Positions 48,912 through 58,437 of a stretch of 64,000 nucleotides of DNA are shown piece by piece (within the stretch, counting starts at the first letter, position 1; each line of letters starts with the position of its first letter). A model generated the notes under the pieces. That model was not told the origin of the DNA. It searched no databases and saw only the letters and a program-made list of their open reading frames with translations. Source of the stretch: CADCVT01 sp036389155 (lineage in GTDB: Bacteria; Actinomycetota; Thermoleophilia; Solirubrobacterales; Solirubrobacteraceae); assembly GCA_036389155.1 (NCBI GenBank), contig DASVQN010000009.1:72615-136614 (forward strand), written 5' to 3'. A program made the position numbers and the translations under genes.

Positions 48912-49381
48912 CCGGCCAGGGACTCCCCGACCAGGTCGATCTTGAACGTCATCCTGACCTCGGTGCGGTCGTCGCCGCTGCGGCCGAGCTCGAGCGTCTC
49001 GGCGAGCGTGGCGATGAGCGGCAGGCCGAGGCCGAGGCCGGGGGAGTCCGGGCGCGGCAGCATCCCGCGGCCCTCGTCGCGCACGGCGATGGTCAGGCGC
49101 CCGTCGCTCACCCCCGCGGCGATCTCCATCGGGCCGTCGCCGCCGGGGTAGGCGTGGACCACCACGTTCGTGCAGGCCTCCGTGACCGCGAGCTTGACGT
49201 CGGCGATCACCTGGTCCTCGATGTCCAGCGCGTCGCCGAGGCCGCCGAACGCATGGCGGACGACGGCGACGTTCTCGGCTCGCGCCGGAAGGGTGAGGAC
49301 GAGATCGGGAGCACCCATCACGTCCGCCTCGATCGAGGCATCTGTCTCCTGTTGTGGTGACGATCCAGGTTCGTGCGCCAT
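48908..49381 (-). CDS. RsbW-like serine-protein kinase / anti-sigma factor
   Basis: 157 aa. N-box DVKLAVTEACTNVVVHAY, G1 IAVRDEGRGM and G2 GLGLGLPLIATLAETLELG make a complete HATPase domain of the RsbW/SpoIIAB type. It should sequester a SigB-type sigma factor and phosphorylate a STAS protein; both are encoded in the window. Start at ATG 49381; ATG 49318 (GAPDLVLTLPA) is possible because residues 1-21 are low-complexity. Confidence 0.85.
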   Translation of the reverse strand: MAHEPGSSPQQETDASIEADVMGAPDLVLTLPARAENVAVVRHAFGGLGDALDIEDQVIADVKLAVTEACTNVVVHAYPGGDGPMEIAAGVSDGRLTIAVRDEGRGMLPRPDSPGLGLGLPLIATLAETLELGRSGDDRTEVRMTFKIDLVGESLAG

Positions 49382-49445
49382 TGATGTGCCCGGGAGTCGG
49401 CACTCCCATTCGTCCTTGCAGAAGGTGCGGACAATACGCCTTCGG

Positions 49446-50390
49446 CTATACGGCCGAGTCGAAGGCCGCGGCCACTTCCGCACCGTGCAGCCCCGCACCG
49501 AGCGCGGCGAGGAGCAGCATGCGCGCGGCCTGTGGCGACAGCGTCGCCGCGGGCACGGCGCCGGTCGCCCGCACGTCGCCCTCGGCGCCCTCGAACCCGT
49601 ACGTGGCGCGCAGGAGCTGACCGCGCTCCGGCCGCAGGGCGACCGCGACCGGGCACGCCGCCTCCTTCAGCACGGCGAGGACCGCGGGCGGGACGTGCCC
49701 GGCGCCGAGCGCGACGAGCACGAGCGCGTCGGGCCGCAGATCGAGCGCGGCGCGCAGGAGGCTGCCGTCGTCGCCCAGCCAGGTAGGGACGATCGGGACG
49801 GCGAAGTCGAGCCGTTCGACCGCCAGCGGGGCCGGTCGCGGGGCCGCCGCGCGCAGGTCGACGCGGCCCTCGGCGACGAAGCCGAGCGGCCCGCTGCGCG
49901 GGGAGGAGAACGCGCGCGGCGACGTCGAGTCGGACTTGCGCACCTCGCGCGCGCCATGGACCTCCCCGGCGAAGACCGCGTACGTGCCGCCCGGGCCCGC
50001 GCCGGCGAGCGCCACCGCGTCGACGAGGTTCGCCGGCCCGTCGGCGCCGGGGGCCGACGCCGGCCGGATCGCGCCGGTCAGCGCGATCGGGGCCTCAGCC
50101 CCGTTCATGGCGTCGATCAGCACCGCGAGCTCCTCCAGCGTGTCCGTCCCGGTGGTCAGCACGACGCCGCTGCCGGAGGACGCCGCCGCCACCGCCTCCC
50201 GCGCCACCGCGAGCGCGTCGTCGAGGCTCAGGTGGACGCTCGGTTTCGCCAGGACGGACCGCGCGGAAGCGACCTCCAGGCCCGCCGCGGCGACCAGCGC
50301 GGCGGCGTCGAGGGCGGGCGTGGCCGCTGACTGCCGGTCGGCAGCCATCGCGATGGTTCCCCCGACCGCGAGCAGGGTGACTGGGCGCAT
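49446..50390 (-). CDS. L-asparaginase
   Basis: 314 aa. MRPVTLLAVGGTIAM carries the first catalytic threonine, VVLTTGTDTLEELAVLI the second, and LTGAIRPASAPGADGPANLVDAV is the adjacent conserved loop. It hydrolyses asparagine to aspartate and ammonia. No signal peptide, so cytoplasmic. ATG 50390 was preferred over 50396 because TAGAGC ends 6 bases before it. Divergent from gltB, with which it shares a nitrogen theme. Confidence 0.9.
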   Translation of the reverse strand: MRPVTLLAVGGTIAMAADRQSAATPALDAAALVAAAGLEVASARSVLAKPSVHLSLDDALAVAREAVAAASSGSGVVLTTGTDTLEELAVLIDAMNGAEAPIALTGAIRPASAPGADGPANLVDAVALAGAGPGGTYAVFAGEVHGAREVRKSDSTSPRAFSSPRSGPLGFVAEGRVDLRAAAPRPAPLAVERLDFAVPIVPTWLGDDGSLLRAALDLRPDALVLVALGAGHVPPAVLAVLKEAACPVAVALRPERGQLLRATYGFEGAEGDVRATGAVPAATLSPQAARMLLLAALGAGLHGAEVAAAFDSAV

Positions 50391-50396
50391 GTGCAT

Positions 50397-50402
50397 GCTC
50401 TA
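50397..50402 (-). promoter_or_regulatory. Putative -10 element TAGAGC of the asparaginase gene
   Basis: On the minus strand TAGAGC ends 6 bases before the ATG at 50390. On the other strand TACCAT at 50401-50406 overlaps it and could serve gltB with a 45-base leader. Confidence 0.35.
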
Positions 50403-50451
50403 CCATCGCTCGTCCGCCTCGGTGCCATAACCGCTCCTCTAAGGCACTTCC

Positions 50452-53400
50452 ATGACACCAAAGTCCCCGCAGGCCCTGGGCCTCTACGACCCTCGCTACG
50501 AGCACGACGCATGCGGCGTCGCGTTCGTCGCCCGCCTCGACAACGAGCCCACCCGGGAGGTCGTCGACAAGGGTCTGACGGCGCTCGAGCACCTCGAGCA
50601 CCGCGGCGCGACCGGTGCCGACCACCGCACCGGGGACGGGGCCGGGATCCTCATGCAGATCCCCGACGCCTTCTTCCGCGAGGTGCTCGACTTCGAGCTG
50701 CCGGCCCCGGGCCAGTACGGCGTCGGCACGTTCTTCCTCCCGCGCGACGACGCGCGGCGCCACAAGCTCGAGGAGCTGATCGAGCTCAACGTCCGCGTCG
50801 AGGGCCAGCACGTCCTCGGGTGGCGCGACGTGCCGGTCGACGAGGAGCACGTCGGCGACACGGCCAACGCGACGCGGCCTTACATCCGCCAGCTCTTCGT
50901 CGGCAACGGGCTGAAGGACGACTATGCCGGCGACCAGGCCGCGTTCGAGCGCAAGCTGTACGTCATCCGGCGGATCGTCGAGCTGGCCGCCGGCCCCGAC
51001 TTCTACGCGGCGTCGCTGTCCAGCCGCACCGTCGTCTGGAAGGGGATGCTCATCCCGGACCAGCTGCGCCGCTTCTACCCCGACCTCCAGCACCCGGCGA
51101 TGCGCAGCGCGCTCGCGCTCGTGCACTCGCGCTTCAGCACGAACACGTTCCCGAGCTGGCCGCTGGCCCACCCGTACCGCGTGATCGCCCACAACGGCGA
51201 GATCAACACGCTGATGGGCAACGTCAACTGGATGCGCGCGCGGGAGTCCGAGCTGGCGTCCGAGCTGTTCGGCGAGCGCGACCTGCGCAAGGTCGTGCCG
51301 GTCGTCCCGCCGGGGAACTCGGACTCGGCGACGTTCGACAACGTCCTCGAGCTGCTCATGCTCGCCGGGCGCACGCTGCCGCACGCGATCATGATGATGA
51401 TCCCGGAGGCCTGGCAGGACCGCGACGACCTGCCCGACGACCTCAAGGGCTTCTACGCGTTCCACTCGTGCCTGATGGAGCCCTGGGACGGGCCGGCCGC
51501 GGTGGCGTTCACCGACGGGTCGCTGATCGGCGCGACGCTGGACCGCAATGGCCTGCGCCCCGGCCGCTGGGCCCAGACGAAGGACGGCCACGTCGTCCTC
51601 GGCTCGGAGGCCGGCCTGCTCCCGTACGAGCCGCACGAGATCGAGCGCCTCGGCCGCCTGCAGCCGGGCAAGCTCTTCCTCGTCGACCTCGAGCGCGGGC
51701 GGATCGTCGCCGACGAGGAGGTCAAGCACGAGGTCGCGACCCAGCAGCCGTACGGGCAGTGGTTCCGCGAGAACACCGTCCACTTCTCCGACCTCGAGCC
51801 CGCGCACGTGACGCTCACCGGCGTGCAGCCGACGCGCGTCCGCCAGCTCGCCTTCGGCTACACGCAGGAGGACCTGCGGGTGCTCATCGCGCCGATGGCC
51901 GCGCAGGGCGCCGAGCCGGTCGGGTCGATGGGCAACGACAACGCGCTGCCCGTCCTGTCGGACAACAAGCCGCCGCTGTTCAGCTACTTCAAGCAGCTCT
52001 TCGCGCAGGTCACGAACCCGCCGATCGACCCGATCCGCGAAGAGATCGTCATGTCGCTCGGCACCGGCATCGGGGCCGAGCGCAACCTGCTCGCCGAGTC
52101 GCCCGAGCACGCGCACCAGCTGGTGATGGACCAGCCGATCCTGCGCAACACCGAGCTCGAGACGCTGCGCCACGTCGACCACGAGATCTTCGCCGCGCAC
52201 ACGATCGACATCACGTGGCCGGTGGACGAGGGCCCGGAGGGGCTCTCGAAACGGATCGCCGAGATCTGCGACGAGGCGTACACGGCGATCGCGTACGGCG
52301 CGAACATCCTGATCCTGTCCGACCGGGCGGTGAAGGGCGCCCGCGTCGCGATCCCGTCGCTGCTCGCCGTCGCGTCGGTGCACCACCACCTCGTGCGCGC
52401 GGGGACGCGCCTGCGCGCGGGGCTGGTGCTCGAGTCCGGCGAGCCGCGCGAGGTCCATCACTTCGCGACGCTGATCGGCTACGGCTGCAGCGCGATCAAC
52501 CCGTACCTGCTGCTCGACACGGTCGACGAGCTGGTCGCCGACGGCCGCGTGCCCGGCGTGACCGACCCGTCCGTCGCGCAGAAGAACGTCGTCAAGGCGA
52601 TCGGCAAGGGCCTGCTCAAGACGATCTCCAAGATGGGGATCTCGACGACGCAGTCCTACTGCGGTGCGCAGATCTTCGAGGCGGTCGGGCTCGACAAGGA
52701 GCTCATCGACAAGCACTTCACCGGCACGGCGTCGCGCATCGGCGGGATCGGCGCCGACGTGCTGGCGCGCGAGACGCTCGACCGCCACGTCCAGGCTGGG
52801 TGGGGGGGACCCTCTGCCCGCGAGGATCTGCTCTCCGTCGGCGGCGTCTACGCGTGGCGCCGCGACGGCGAGCGGCACATGTGGAACCCGGAGACGGTCG
52901 CGCTGCTGCAACACGCGGTGCGCTCGGAGAACGGGAGCGCGCAGGCCAAGTACGACGAGTACGCGGCGATGGTCAACGACGACGCGACGCGGCGGTCGAC
53001 GCTGCGCGGGCTGATGCGGATCCGGGCCGAGGACTGCTCGCCGATCGACATCGACGAGGTCGAGCCGGCGCAGGAGATCGTCCGCCGCTTCGCCACCGGC
53101 GCGATGTCGCTCGGGTCGATCTCGACCGAGGCGCACACGACGCTCGCGCGGGCGATGAACCGGCTCGGCGGCAAGTCGAACACCGGCGAGGGCGGGGAGG
53201 ACCCGGTCCGCTTCGCCGACGACCGCCGCTCGGCGATCAAGCAGGTCGCGTCCGGGCGCTTCGGCGTGACGATCCACTACCTCGTCAACGCCGACCAGCT
53301 GCAGATCAAGATGGCCCAGGGCGCCAAGCCGGGCGAGGGCGGACAGCTGCCGGGCCACAAGGTCGACTCGTACATCGGGCGCATCCGGCACTCGACCCCG

Positions 53401-55008
53401 GGCGTCGGCCTGATCTCCCCGCCGCCGCACCACGACATCTACTCGATCGAGGACCTCAAGCAGCTGATCTACGACCTGCGCTGCTCGAACCCCACGGCCT
53501 CAGTCTCGGTGAAGCTGGTCTCCGAGGTCGGCGTCGGCACGGTCGCAGCGGGCGTCGCGAAGGCGAACGCCGACCACGTCCTGATCTCCGGCCACGACGG
53601 CGGGACGGGCGCGTCTCCGCTGTCGTCGATCCAGTCCGCCGGCGTGCCGTGGGAGATCGGCCTGGCCGAGACGCAGCAGACGCTGCTGCGCAACGACCTG
53701 CGCAAGCGCATCACCGTGCAGACCGACGGCCAGCTGAAGACGGGGCGCGACGTCGCCATCGCGGCGATGCTCGGCGCCGACGAGTACGGGTTCTCGACCG
53801 CTCCGCTGATCGCGACGGGCTGCATCATGATGCGCGCCTGCCACCTGAACACGTGCCCGGTCGGGATCGCGACGCAGGACCCCGAGCTGCGCAAGCGCTT
53901 CCAGGGCCAGCCCGAGCACGTCGTGAACTTCTTCTTCTTCGTCGCCGAGGAGCTGCGGGGGATCATGGCCTCGCTCGGCATGCGGCGGCTCGACGACCTG
54001 ATCGGGCGCTCGGACCTGCTGTGTGCGGACTCCGCCGTCGACCACTGGAAGGCGCGGGGCGTCGACCTGTCGAACATCCTCGCGTTCCCGGAGATCCCGG
54101 AGGGGGCGCCGCGGCGTCGCGTCGAGCCGCCGCCGGCGGTCCTCGAGGACAACATCGACTGGGAGCTCGTCGAAGCCGCGCGACCCGCGCTCGAGGGTGC
54201 GGTCCCCGTCGTGCTCGAGCGGCGCGTGCGCAACGTCAACCGCTGCGTGGGCGGGATCCTGTCCTCGCACATCGCTCAGCGCCACGGGCTCGAGGGGCTG
54301 CCCGACGACACGATCAAGGTCGAGTTCCACGGGACCGCGGGGCAGTCGTTCGGCGGCTGGCTCGCGCACGGCGTGACGTTCACGCTGCACGGCGACGCCA
54401 ACGACTACACCGGCAAGGGCCTGTCGGGCGGCACGCTCGTCGTGCGGCCGCCGGAGAGCGCGTCCTACCGCGCCGAGGAGAACGTGGCCATCGGCAACGT
54501 CGTCCTGTACGGCGCGACGGGCGGCAAGGCGTTCTTCCGCGGGCTCGCGGGCGAGCGGTTCTGCGTCCGCAACTCGGGTGCGAGCGCCGTCGTCGAGGGC
54601 GTCGGCGACCACGGCTGCGAGTACATGACGGGCGGGCGCGCCGTGATCCTCGGGTCGACGGGGCGCAACTTCGCGGCCGGGATGAGCGGCGGGCTGGCGT
54701 TCGTGCTCGACGAGCACGGGGCATTCCGCTCGCGCGTGAACCCGACGATGCTCGACCAGCTCGAGGAGATGACCGAGAGCGACGCGATCGAGGTCCACGC
54801 GCTCGTCACCGAGCACCTCCAGCGCACGGCGTCGCCGGTCGCCGCGCGGGTGCTCGCCGAGTGGGAGTCGCTGCGCTCGTCGTTCGTGAAGGTGTTCCCG
54901 GCCGACTACAAGCGCGTGCTCGCCGAGCTCGAGGCCGAGGAGGCGCGCGCGCACGTCGTGAGCCCGGTCGGCGAGCCGCAGGTCATCACGGAGGACTCCG
55001 GTGGGTGA
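50452..55008 (+). CDS. gltB: Glutamate synthase large subunit
   Basis: 1518 aa, normal length. Cys21 (HDACGVAF) is the glutaminase nucleophile exposed after removal of a 20-residue propeptide. The FMN-binding synthase domain includes GGKSNTGEGGEDP, KPGEGGQLPGHKV, LISGHDGGTGASPLSSI and the 3Fe-4S cysteines in GCIMMRACHLNTCPVGIATQ; the C-terminal GXGXG beta-helix has the usual Gly repeats. With GltD it makes glutamate from glutamine and 2-oxoglutarate. Leader of ~45 bases, unlike most genes here. Confidence 0.97.
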   Translation: MTPKSPQALGLYDPRYEHDACGVAFVARLDNEPTREVVDKGLTALEHLEHRGATGADHRTGDGAGILMQIPDAFFREVLDFELPAPGQYGVGTFFLPRDDARRHKLEELIELNVRVEGQHVLGWRDVPVDEEHVGDTANATRPYIRQLFVGNGLKDDYAGDQAAFERKLYVIRRIVELAAGPDFYAASLSSRTVVWKGMLIPDQLRRFYPDLQHPAMRSALALVHSRFSTNTFPSWPLAHPYRVIAHNGEINTLMGNVNWMRARESELASELFGERDLRKVVPVVPPGNSDSATFDNVLELLMLAGRTLPHAIMMMIPEAWQDRDDLPDDLKGFYAFHSCLMEPWDGPAAVAFTDGSLIGATLDRNGLRPGRWAQTKDGHVVLGSEAGLLPYEPHEIERLGRLQPGKLFLVDLERGRIVADEEVKHEVATQQPYGQWFRENTVHFSDLEPAHVTLTGVQPTRVRQLAFGYTQEDLRVLIAPMAAQGAEPVGSMGNDNALPVLSDNKPPLFSYFKQLFAQVTNPPIDPIREEIVMSLGTGIGAERNLLAESPEHAHQLVMDQPILRNTELETLRHVDHEIFAAHTIDITWPVDEGPEGLSKRIAEICDEAYTAIAYGANILILSDRAVKGARVAIPSLLAVASVHHHLVRAGTRLRAGLVLESGEPREVHHFATLIGYGCSAINPYLLLDTVDELVADGRVPGVTDPSVAQKNVVKAIGKGLLKTISKMGISTTQSYCGAQIFEAVGLDKELIDKHFTGTASRIGGIGADVLARETLDRHVQAGWGGPSAREDLLSVGGVYAWRRDGERHMWNPETVALLQHAVRSENGSAQAKYDEYAAMVNDDATRRSTLRGLMRIRAEDCSPIDIDEVEPAQEIVRRFATGAMSLGSISTEAHTTLARAMNRLGGKSNTGEGGEDPVRFADDRRSAIKQVASGRFGVTIHYLVNADQLQIKMAQGAKPGEGGQLPGHKVDSYIGRIRHSTPGVGLISPPPHHDIYSIEDLKQLIYDLRCSNPTASVSVKLVSEVGVGTVAAGVAKANADHVLISGHDGGTGASPLSSIQSAGVPWEIGLAETQQTLLRNDLRKRITVQTDGQLKTGRDVAIAAMLGADEYGFSTAPLIATGCIMMRACHLNTCPVGIATQDPELRKRFQGQPEHVVNFFFFVAEELRGIMASLGMRRLDDLIGRSDLLCADSAVDHWKARGVDLSNILAFPEIPEGAPRRRVEPPPAVLEDNIDWELVEAARPALEGAVPVVLERRVRNVNRCVGGILSSHIAQRHGLEGLPDDTIKVEFHGTAGQSFGGWLAHGVTFTLHGDANDYTGKGLSGGTLVVRPPESASYRAEENVAIGNVVLYGATGGKAFFRGLAGERFCVRNSGASAVVEGVGDHGCEYMTGGRAVILGSTGRNFAAGMSGGLAFVLDEHGAFRSRVNPTMLDQLEEMTESDAIEVHALVTEHLQRTASPVAARVLAEWESLRSSFVKVFPADYKRVLAELEAEEARAHVVSPVGEPQVITEDSGG

Positions 55009-56527
55009 GCTCGGCGGGTTCCTAAAGATCGAGCGGCACGGGGTCCGGTACCGCGACCCGTCCGAGCGAGTGCGCGACTACCAGGAGTTCCTCGTCCCGC
55101 GCTCCGCGGAGGAGATCGGGGAGCAGGGCGCGCGGTGCATGGAGTGCGGGATCCCGTTCTGCCACAACGGCTGCCCGCTCGGGAACCTGATCCCGGACTG
55201 GAACGACCTCGTCTACCGCGATCGCTGGTACGACGCGATCAAGCAGCTGCACGCGACGAACAACTTCCCGGAGTTCACGGGGCGGCTGTGCCCTGCGCCG
55301 TGCGAGGCCGCCTGCGTGCTCGAGATCCGCGAGGGCGACGCGGTCACGATCAAGCAGATCGAGAACTCGATCATCGATCGGGCGTGGGAGGAGGGCTGGG
55401 TCGCTCCGTTGCCGCCTGCCTCGGAGACCGGATTTGCCGTCGCGGTGGTCGGCGCGGGCCCGGCTGGGATGGCGTGCGCGCAGCAGCTGCGCCGCGAGGG
55501 CCATCGCACCGTTCTGTTCGAGCGCGACGAGGCCGCGGGCGGGCTTGTGCGCTTCGGGGTGCCGGACTTCAAGATCGAGAAGTGGGTCGTCGAGCGGCGC
55601 GTGCAGCAGCTGCGCGACGAGGGCGTCGAGGTGCGCTGCGGCGTGGACGTCGGCGTCGACGTGACGGTCGAGGAGCTGCGCGACGAGTTCGACGCGATCG
55701 TCCTGTGCACGGGCTCGCGGGTGCCGCGCGACCTGCCGGTCCCGGGCCGCGAGCTCGACGGCATCCACTTCGCGATGGACTACCTCTACGGCCGCAACCG
55801 CTGGGTCGCCGACGCGTCGTACGCGCCGGCCATCACGGCGGCCGGCAAGCACGTCGTCGTGATCGGCGGCGGCGACACCGGCGCGGACTGCGTCGCGAAC
55901 GCCGATCGCGAGGGAGCGTTGTCGATCACCCAGCTCGAGCTGCTGCCCGAGCCGCCGCCGCGCCGGCCGGACGACCGGACTCCGTGGCCGCTCTGGCCGC
56001 AGAAGTACCGGCTGTCCTACGCGATGGAGGAGGCGCAGGCGCTCGGTCGCGGGGAGCAGGACTACTCGGTCGCGACGACGCACTTCAGCGGCGATTCGTC
56101 CGGCGCCGTGCGCGCCCTCCACGCCGCCCGCACGAACCCCGCCGACCCCTTCGGCCCGCCGCTGGAGGGCACGGACTTCGAGATCAAGGCCGACCTGGTG
56201 TTGCTGGCGATGGGCTTCCTGCACCCCGAGCCCGCGCTGCTCGAGGGCCTCGGCGTCGAGAAGGACCGCCGCGGCAACGCGCAGGCCCCGGTGTACGAGA
56301 CCTCCGTCCCGGGAGTCTTCGCCGCGGGCGACGCCCGCCGTGGCCAGTCGCTGATCGTTTGGGCGATCAACGAGGGGCGCCAGGCTGCTCGCATGGTCGA
56401 GCGCCACCTCGGAACGCTCGAGCCGCGCGAGCTCATCCACGCGGGCAACGTCGAGGAGGCCGACTCCGGCCCCGCCGGCCCACCGCAGGGCCGCGCCGCG
56501 CCCGGCCTCACCGCCGAAGAGCGGTAG
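55001..56527 (+). CDS. gltD: Glutamate synthase small subunit
   Basis: 508 aa. Two 4Fe-4S cysteine sets (CMECGIPFCHNGCPLGN; GRLCPAPCEAAC), an FAD fold (VVGAGPAGMACAQ) and an NADPH fold (VIGGGDTGADC) are in the normal order. It passes electrons from NADPH to GltB. The GTG overlaps the gltB stop by 8 bp. The last ~25 residues are Gly/Pro-rich and poorly conserved. Confidence 0.96.
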   Translation: MGELGGFLKIERHGVRYRDPSERVRDYQEFLVPRSAEEIGEQGARCMECGIPFCHNGCPLGNLIPDWNDLVYRDRWYDAIKQLHATNNFPEFTGRLCPAPCEAACVLEIREGDAVTIKQIENSIIDRAWEEGWVAPLPPASETGFAVAVVGAGPAGMACAQQLRREGHRTVLFERDEAAGGLVRFGVPDFKIEKWVVERRVQQLRDEGVEVRCGVDVGVDVTVEELRDEFDAIVLCTGSRVPRDLPVPGRELDGIHFAMDYLYGRNRWVADASYAPAITAAGKHVVVIGGGDTGADCVANADREGALSITQLELLPEPPPRRPDDRTPWPLWPQKYRLSYAMEEAQALGRGEQDYSVATTHFSGDSSGAVRALHAARTNPADPFGPPLEGTDFEIKADLVLLAMGFLHPEPALLEGLGVEKDRRGNAQAPVYETSVPGVFAAGDARRGQSLIVWAINEGRQAARMVERHLGTLEPRELIHAGNVEEADSGPAGPPQGRAAPGLTAEER

Positions 56528-56634
56528 GCGTCCGGGCCCACCGCGACCGCCGCGACGCTCGCACGGTCCCCGCGGAACGGCCCGCCCGCGCACCCCGCCA
56601 CCGCTCCGCGCGTCGCGATCACGCGAAAGCTGGA

Positions 56635-56682
56635 GCGCCGTCCTGCCCAAGCCCCACCTGCTGGGGTCAAGCAGGACAGCGC
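56635..56682. terminator. Hairpin between gltD and the convergent monooxygenase gene
   Basis: Arms 56635-56646 and 56671-56682 pair over 12 bp with one mismatch, and inside the loop CCCC/GGGG can form a second stem. It stands in the 172-bp gap between convergent genes. No T-run. Confidence 0.5.
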
Positions 56683-56699
56683 CCTAGACGAGAGCCGGC

Positions 56700-57029
56700 C
56701 TAGCCCGCCGTCGGTGCGCCGGCCGCAATCACTCGACCTTCGACGCTCTCTGCGACCACCGGGACGATCCACTCCTGCTTGACCGGGGCAGCGCCCCAGC
56801 GCTCGGTCACACCCGACAGCCACTCGGGCGAATAGAACGCATCGGCGGCGTCCTTGGTCTCCCAGAGGTAGACGCCGATGACGGAGGTCGCGTCCTCGCT
56901 GAAGCCGAAGTACTTCCGGATCAAACCGGGCACGCCAAGGTAGTTGCCGGCGACGACGTCGAACTGGCTCCTGATCGCTGTCTCGGTCAGGTGCGGCGGA
57001 GCTGTGTAGGTCCAGGTGACGCAGTGCAA
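56700..57029 (-). CDS. YdhR-like monooxygenase (dimeric alpha-beta barrel)
   Basis: 109 aa from a TTG start. HCVTWTYTAPPHLTETAIRSQF, VPGLIRKYFGFSEDATSVIGVYLWETKDAADAFYSPEWL is the ABM/YdhR pattern of a small heme-free oxygenase-like fold. The substrate is unknown. It stands alone between gltD and the epimerase gene. Confidence 0.78.
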   Translation of the reverse strand: MHCVTWTYTAPPHLTETAIRSQFDVVAGNYLGVPGLIRKYFGFSEDATSVIGVYLWETKDAADAFYSPEWLSGVTERWGAAPVKQEWIVPVVAESVEGRVIAAGAPTAG

Positions 57030-57292
57030 GGCCGTTCCCTCTTGGTCGTGGGTGCTCCGTCACATCAGAACGCGATCACTCTCAAAGCGCAAGCCGCTGC
57101 CGCTCGCGCCGGGTGACGGGTCGTCGACGAGTGCTGCCGGACTCCCGCGTGCTCACGTTTCGACCGGTGGTTCGCGCGGGTCGGCCGTGGCCGCCAATTC
57201 GCGCGTGCTGCGGGTGCGCGAGCGCCTCGTCCCCGCGCACGAGCGCTCCTGGCCGAGCGGTCGACCGCTTCGCCGCGTCCGCCGGCGCCGCG

Positions 57293-58237
57293 TCAGCGCG
57301 ACAGCGCCCCGATCCGTTCGAGCGCCTGGCGCGCCGTCGCCTCGAAGTCCGGGTGGTTGAAGGCGAAGCCCTCGTCGAGCAGGCGGCGGGGCACGCACCG
57401 TCGTCCGGTGAGCGCCAGGCTCGCGCTGCTGCCCATGATCGGCGCGGCCAGCCGTGCCGCGATCGCCGGGCCCGGAAGGCCGAACCGGCGGCCGAGCAGC
57501 CGGCGGTAGACCCGCATCATCTCGGCGTTGGTCACCGGATTGGGGGAGGTGACGTGGTAGAGGCCGGTCATGGCCGGCTCGTCGACGGCGCGCAGCGTCA
57601 CGTCGAGCAGGTCGTCCAGGGCAATCCACGACACCCACTGACGCCCCGACCCGACCCGGCCGCCGAGGCCGAGGCGGACGATCTGGGCCAGGCGCTCGGT
57701 CGCTGGGTCGCCTGCGCCGCCGAGGCCGATGCCGATCCGCAGGAGGACGCTGCGCTCCACACCGAGGTTCGCTTGGCGGAACGCGCCCTCCCAGGCCAGG
57801 CAGACCGTCACCATCTCGCGCGGGCCGATCCCGCTCGGCGTCGTGCGCTCGTCGATGATCGCGTCGCCGCCCTCGCCGAAGATGGCCAGCGAGGAGGACT
57901 GCACCCAGACCGGGGGAGGCGTGCGGCACGCGCGGATGGCCTCGCCCACGGCACGCACCGGCTCGACACGCGAGGAGATGAGCTCGTCGATGTTCCTGCG
58001 CGTCGCCCGCGTGTCGACCCGGCGGCCGTTGAGATGGACGATCGCGTCGGCCCCCTCGAGCTCGCTCGCCCAGGCGCCCACGGTCTGCGCGTCCCAGTGC
58101 ACTGCGCGCCAGCCGTCGTGCTCCTCGCTCGGTCCTCGGGTGAGCACCGCCACCTCGTCGCCGCGCGCGACAAGGCGCTCGATCAGCGCCCGTCCGAGGT
58201 AGCCCGTCCCGCCCGGGATGACGACGCGCCGTCCCAC
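57293..58237 (-). CDS. NAD-dependent epimerase, TIGR01777 type
   Basis: 314 aa. VIPGGTGYLGRALIERLVARGDEV is the nucleotide-binding motif, IVHLNGRRVDTR and the QSSSLAIFG serine follow, and the C-terminal DUF1731 domain includes GHRCVPRRLL-type residues (GRRCVPRRLLDEGFAFNHPDFEATARQAL). This extended short-chain reductase family has no firm substrate. GTG start 6 bases after GATACT on the minus strand. Confidence 0.88.
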   Translation of the reverse strand: MGRRVVIPGGTGYLGRALIERLVARGDEVAVLTRGPSEEHDGWRAVHWDAQTVGAWASELEGADAIVHLNGRRVDTRATRRNIDELISSRVEPVRAVGEAIRACRTPPPVWVQSSSLAIFGEGGDAIIDERTTPSGIGPREMVTVCLAWEGAFRQANLGVERSVLLRIGIGLGGAGDPATERLAQIVRLGLGGRVGSGRQWVSWIALDDLLDVTLRAVDEPAMTGLYHVTSPNPVTNAEMMRVYRRLLGRRFGLPGPAIAARLAAPIMGSSASLALTGRRCVPRRLLDEGFAFNHPDFEATARQALERIGALSR

Positions 58238-58437
58238 CGGAGGAGTATCTCGTGCCGCCTGGGTCGTGGGCGCGCCGCGGCTCGAGCGCGCGGCACGCGC
58301 TCGCGGGGTCGTTCTGGAAGTCGCGCTTGTCGCCCGAACGCTTCGATGTCGCCAGGACGGGACCGCTGCTTGTCGTCCGAAGCGGAGTCACCCCCGCTCT
58401 CGCTTGACGATGACGGGTCGTGGTCTGAAAGGCCTGT

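Noticed and set aside
50095..53433. 1112-codon open frame antisense to gltB
   Set aside because: No recognisable domain, low-complexity composition, and gltB on the other strand is unambiguous.
57030..57292. Short gene in the gap between the monooxygenase and the epimerase
   Set aside because: Open frames exist on both strands but none has a ribosome site, -10 hexamer or family pattern.
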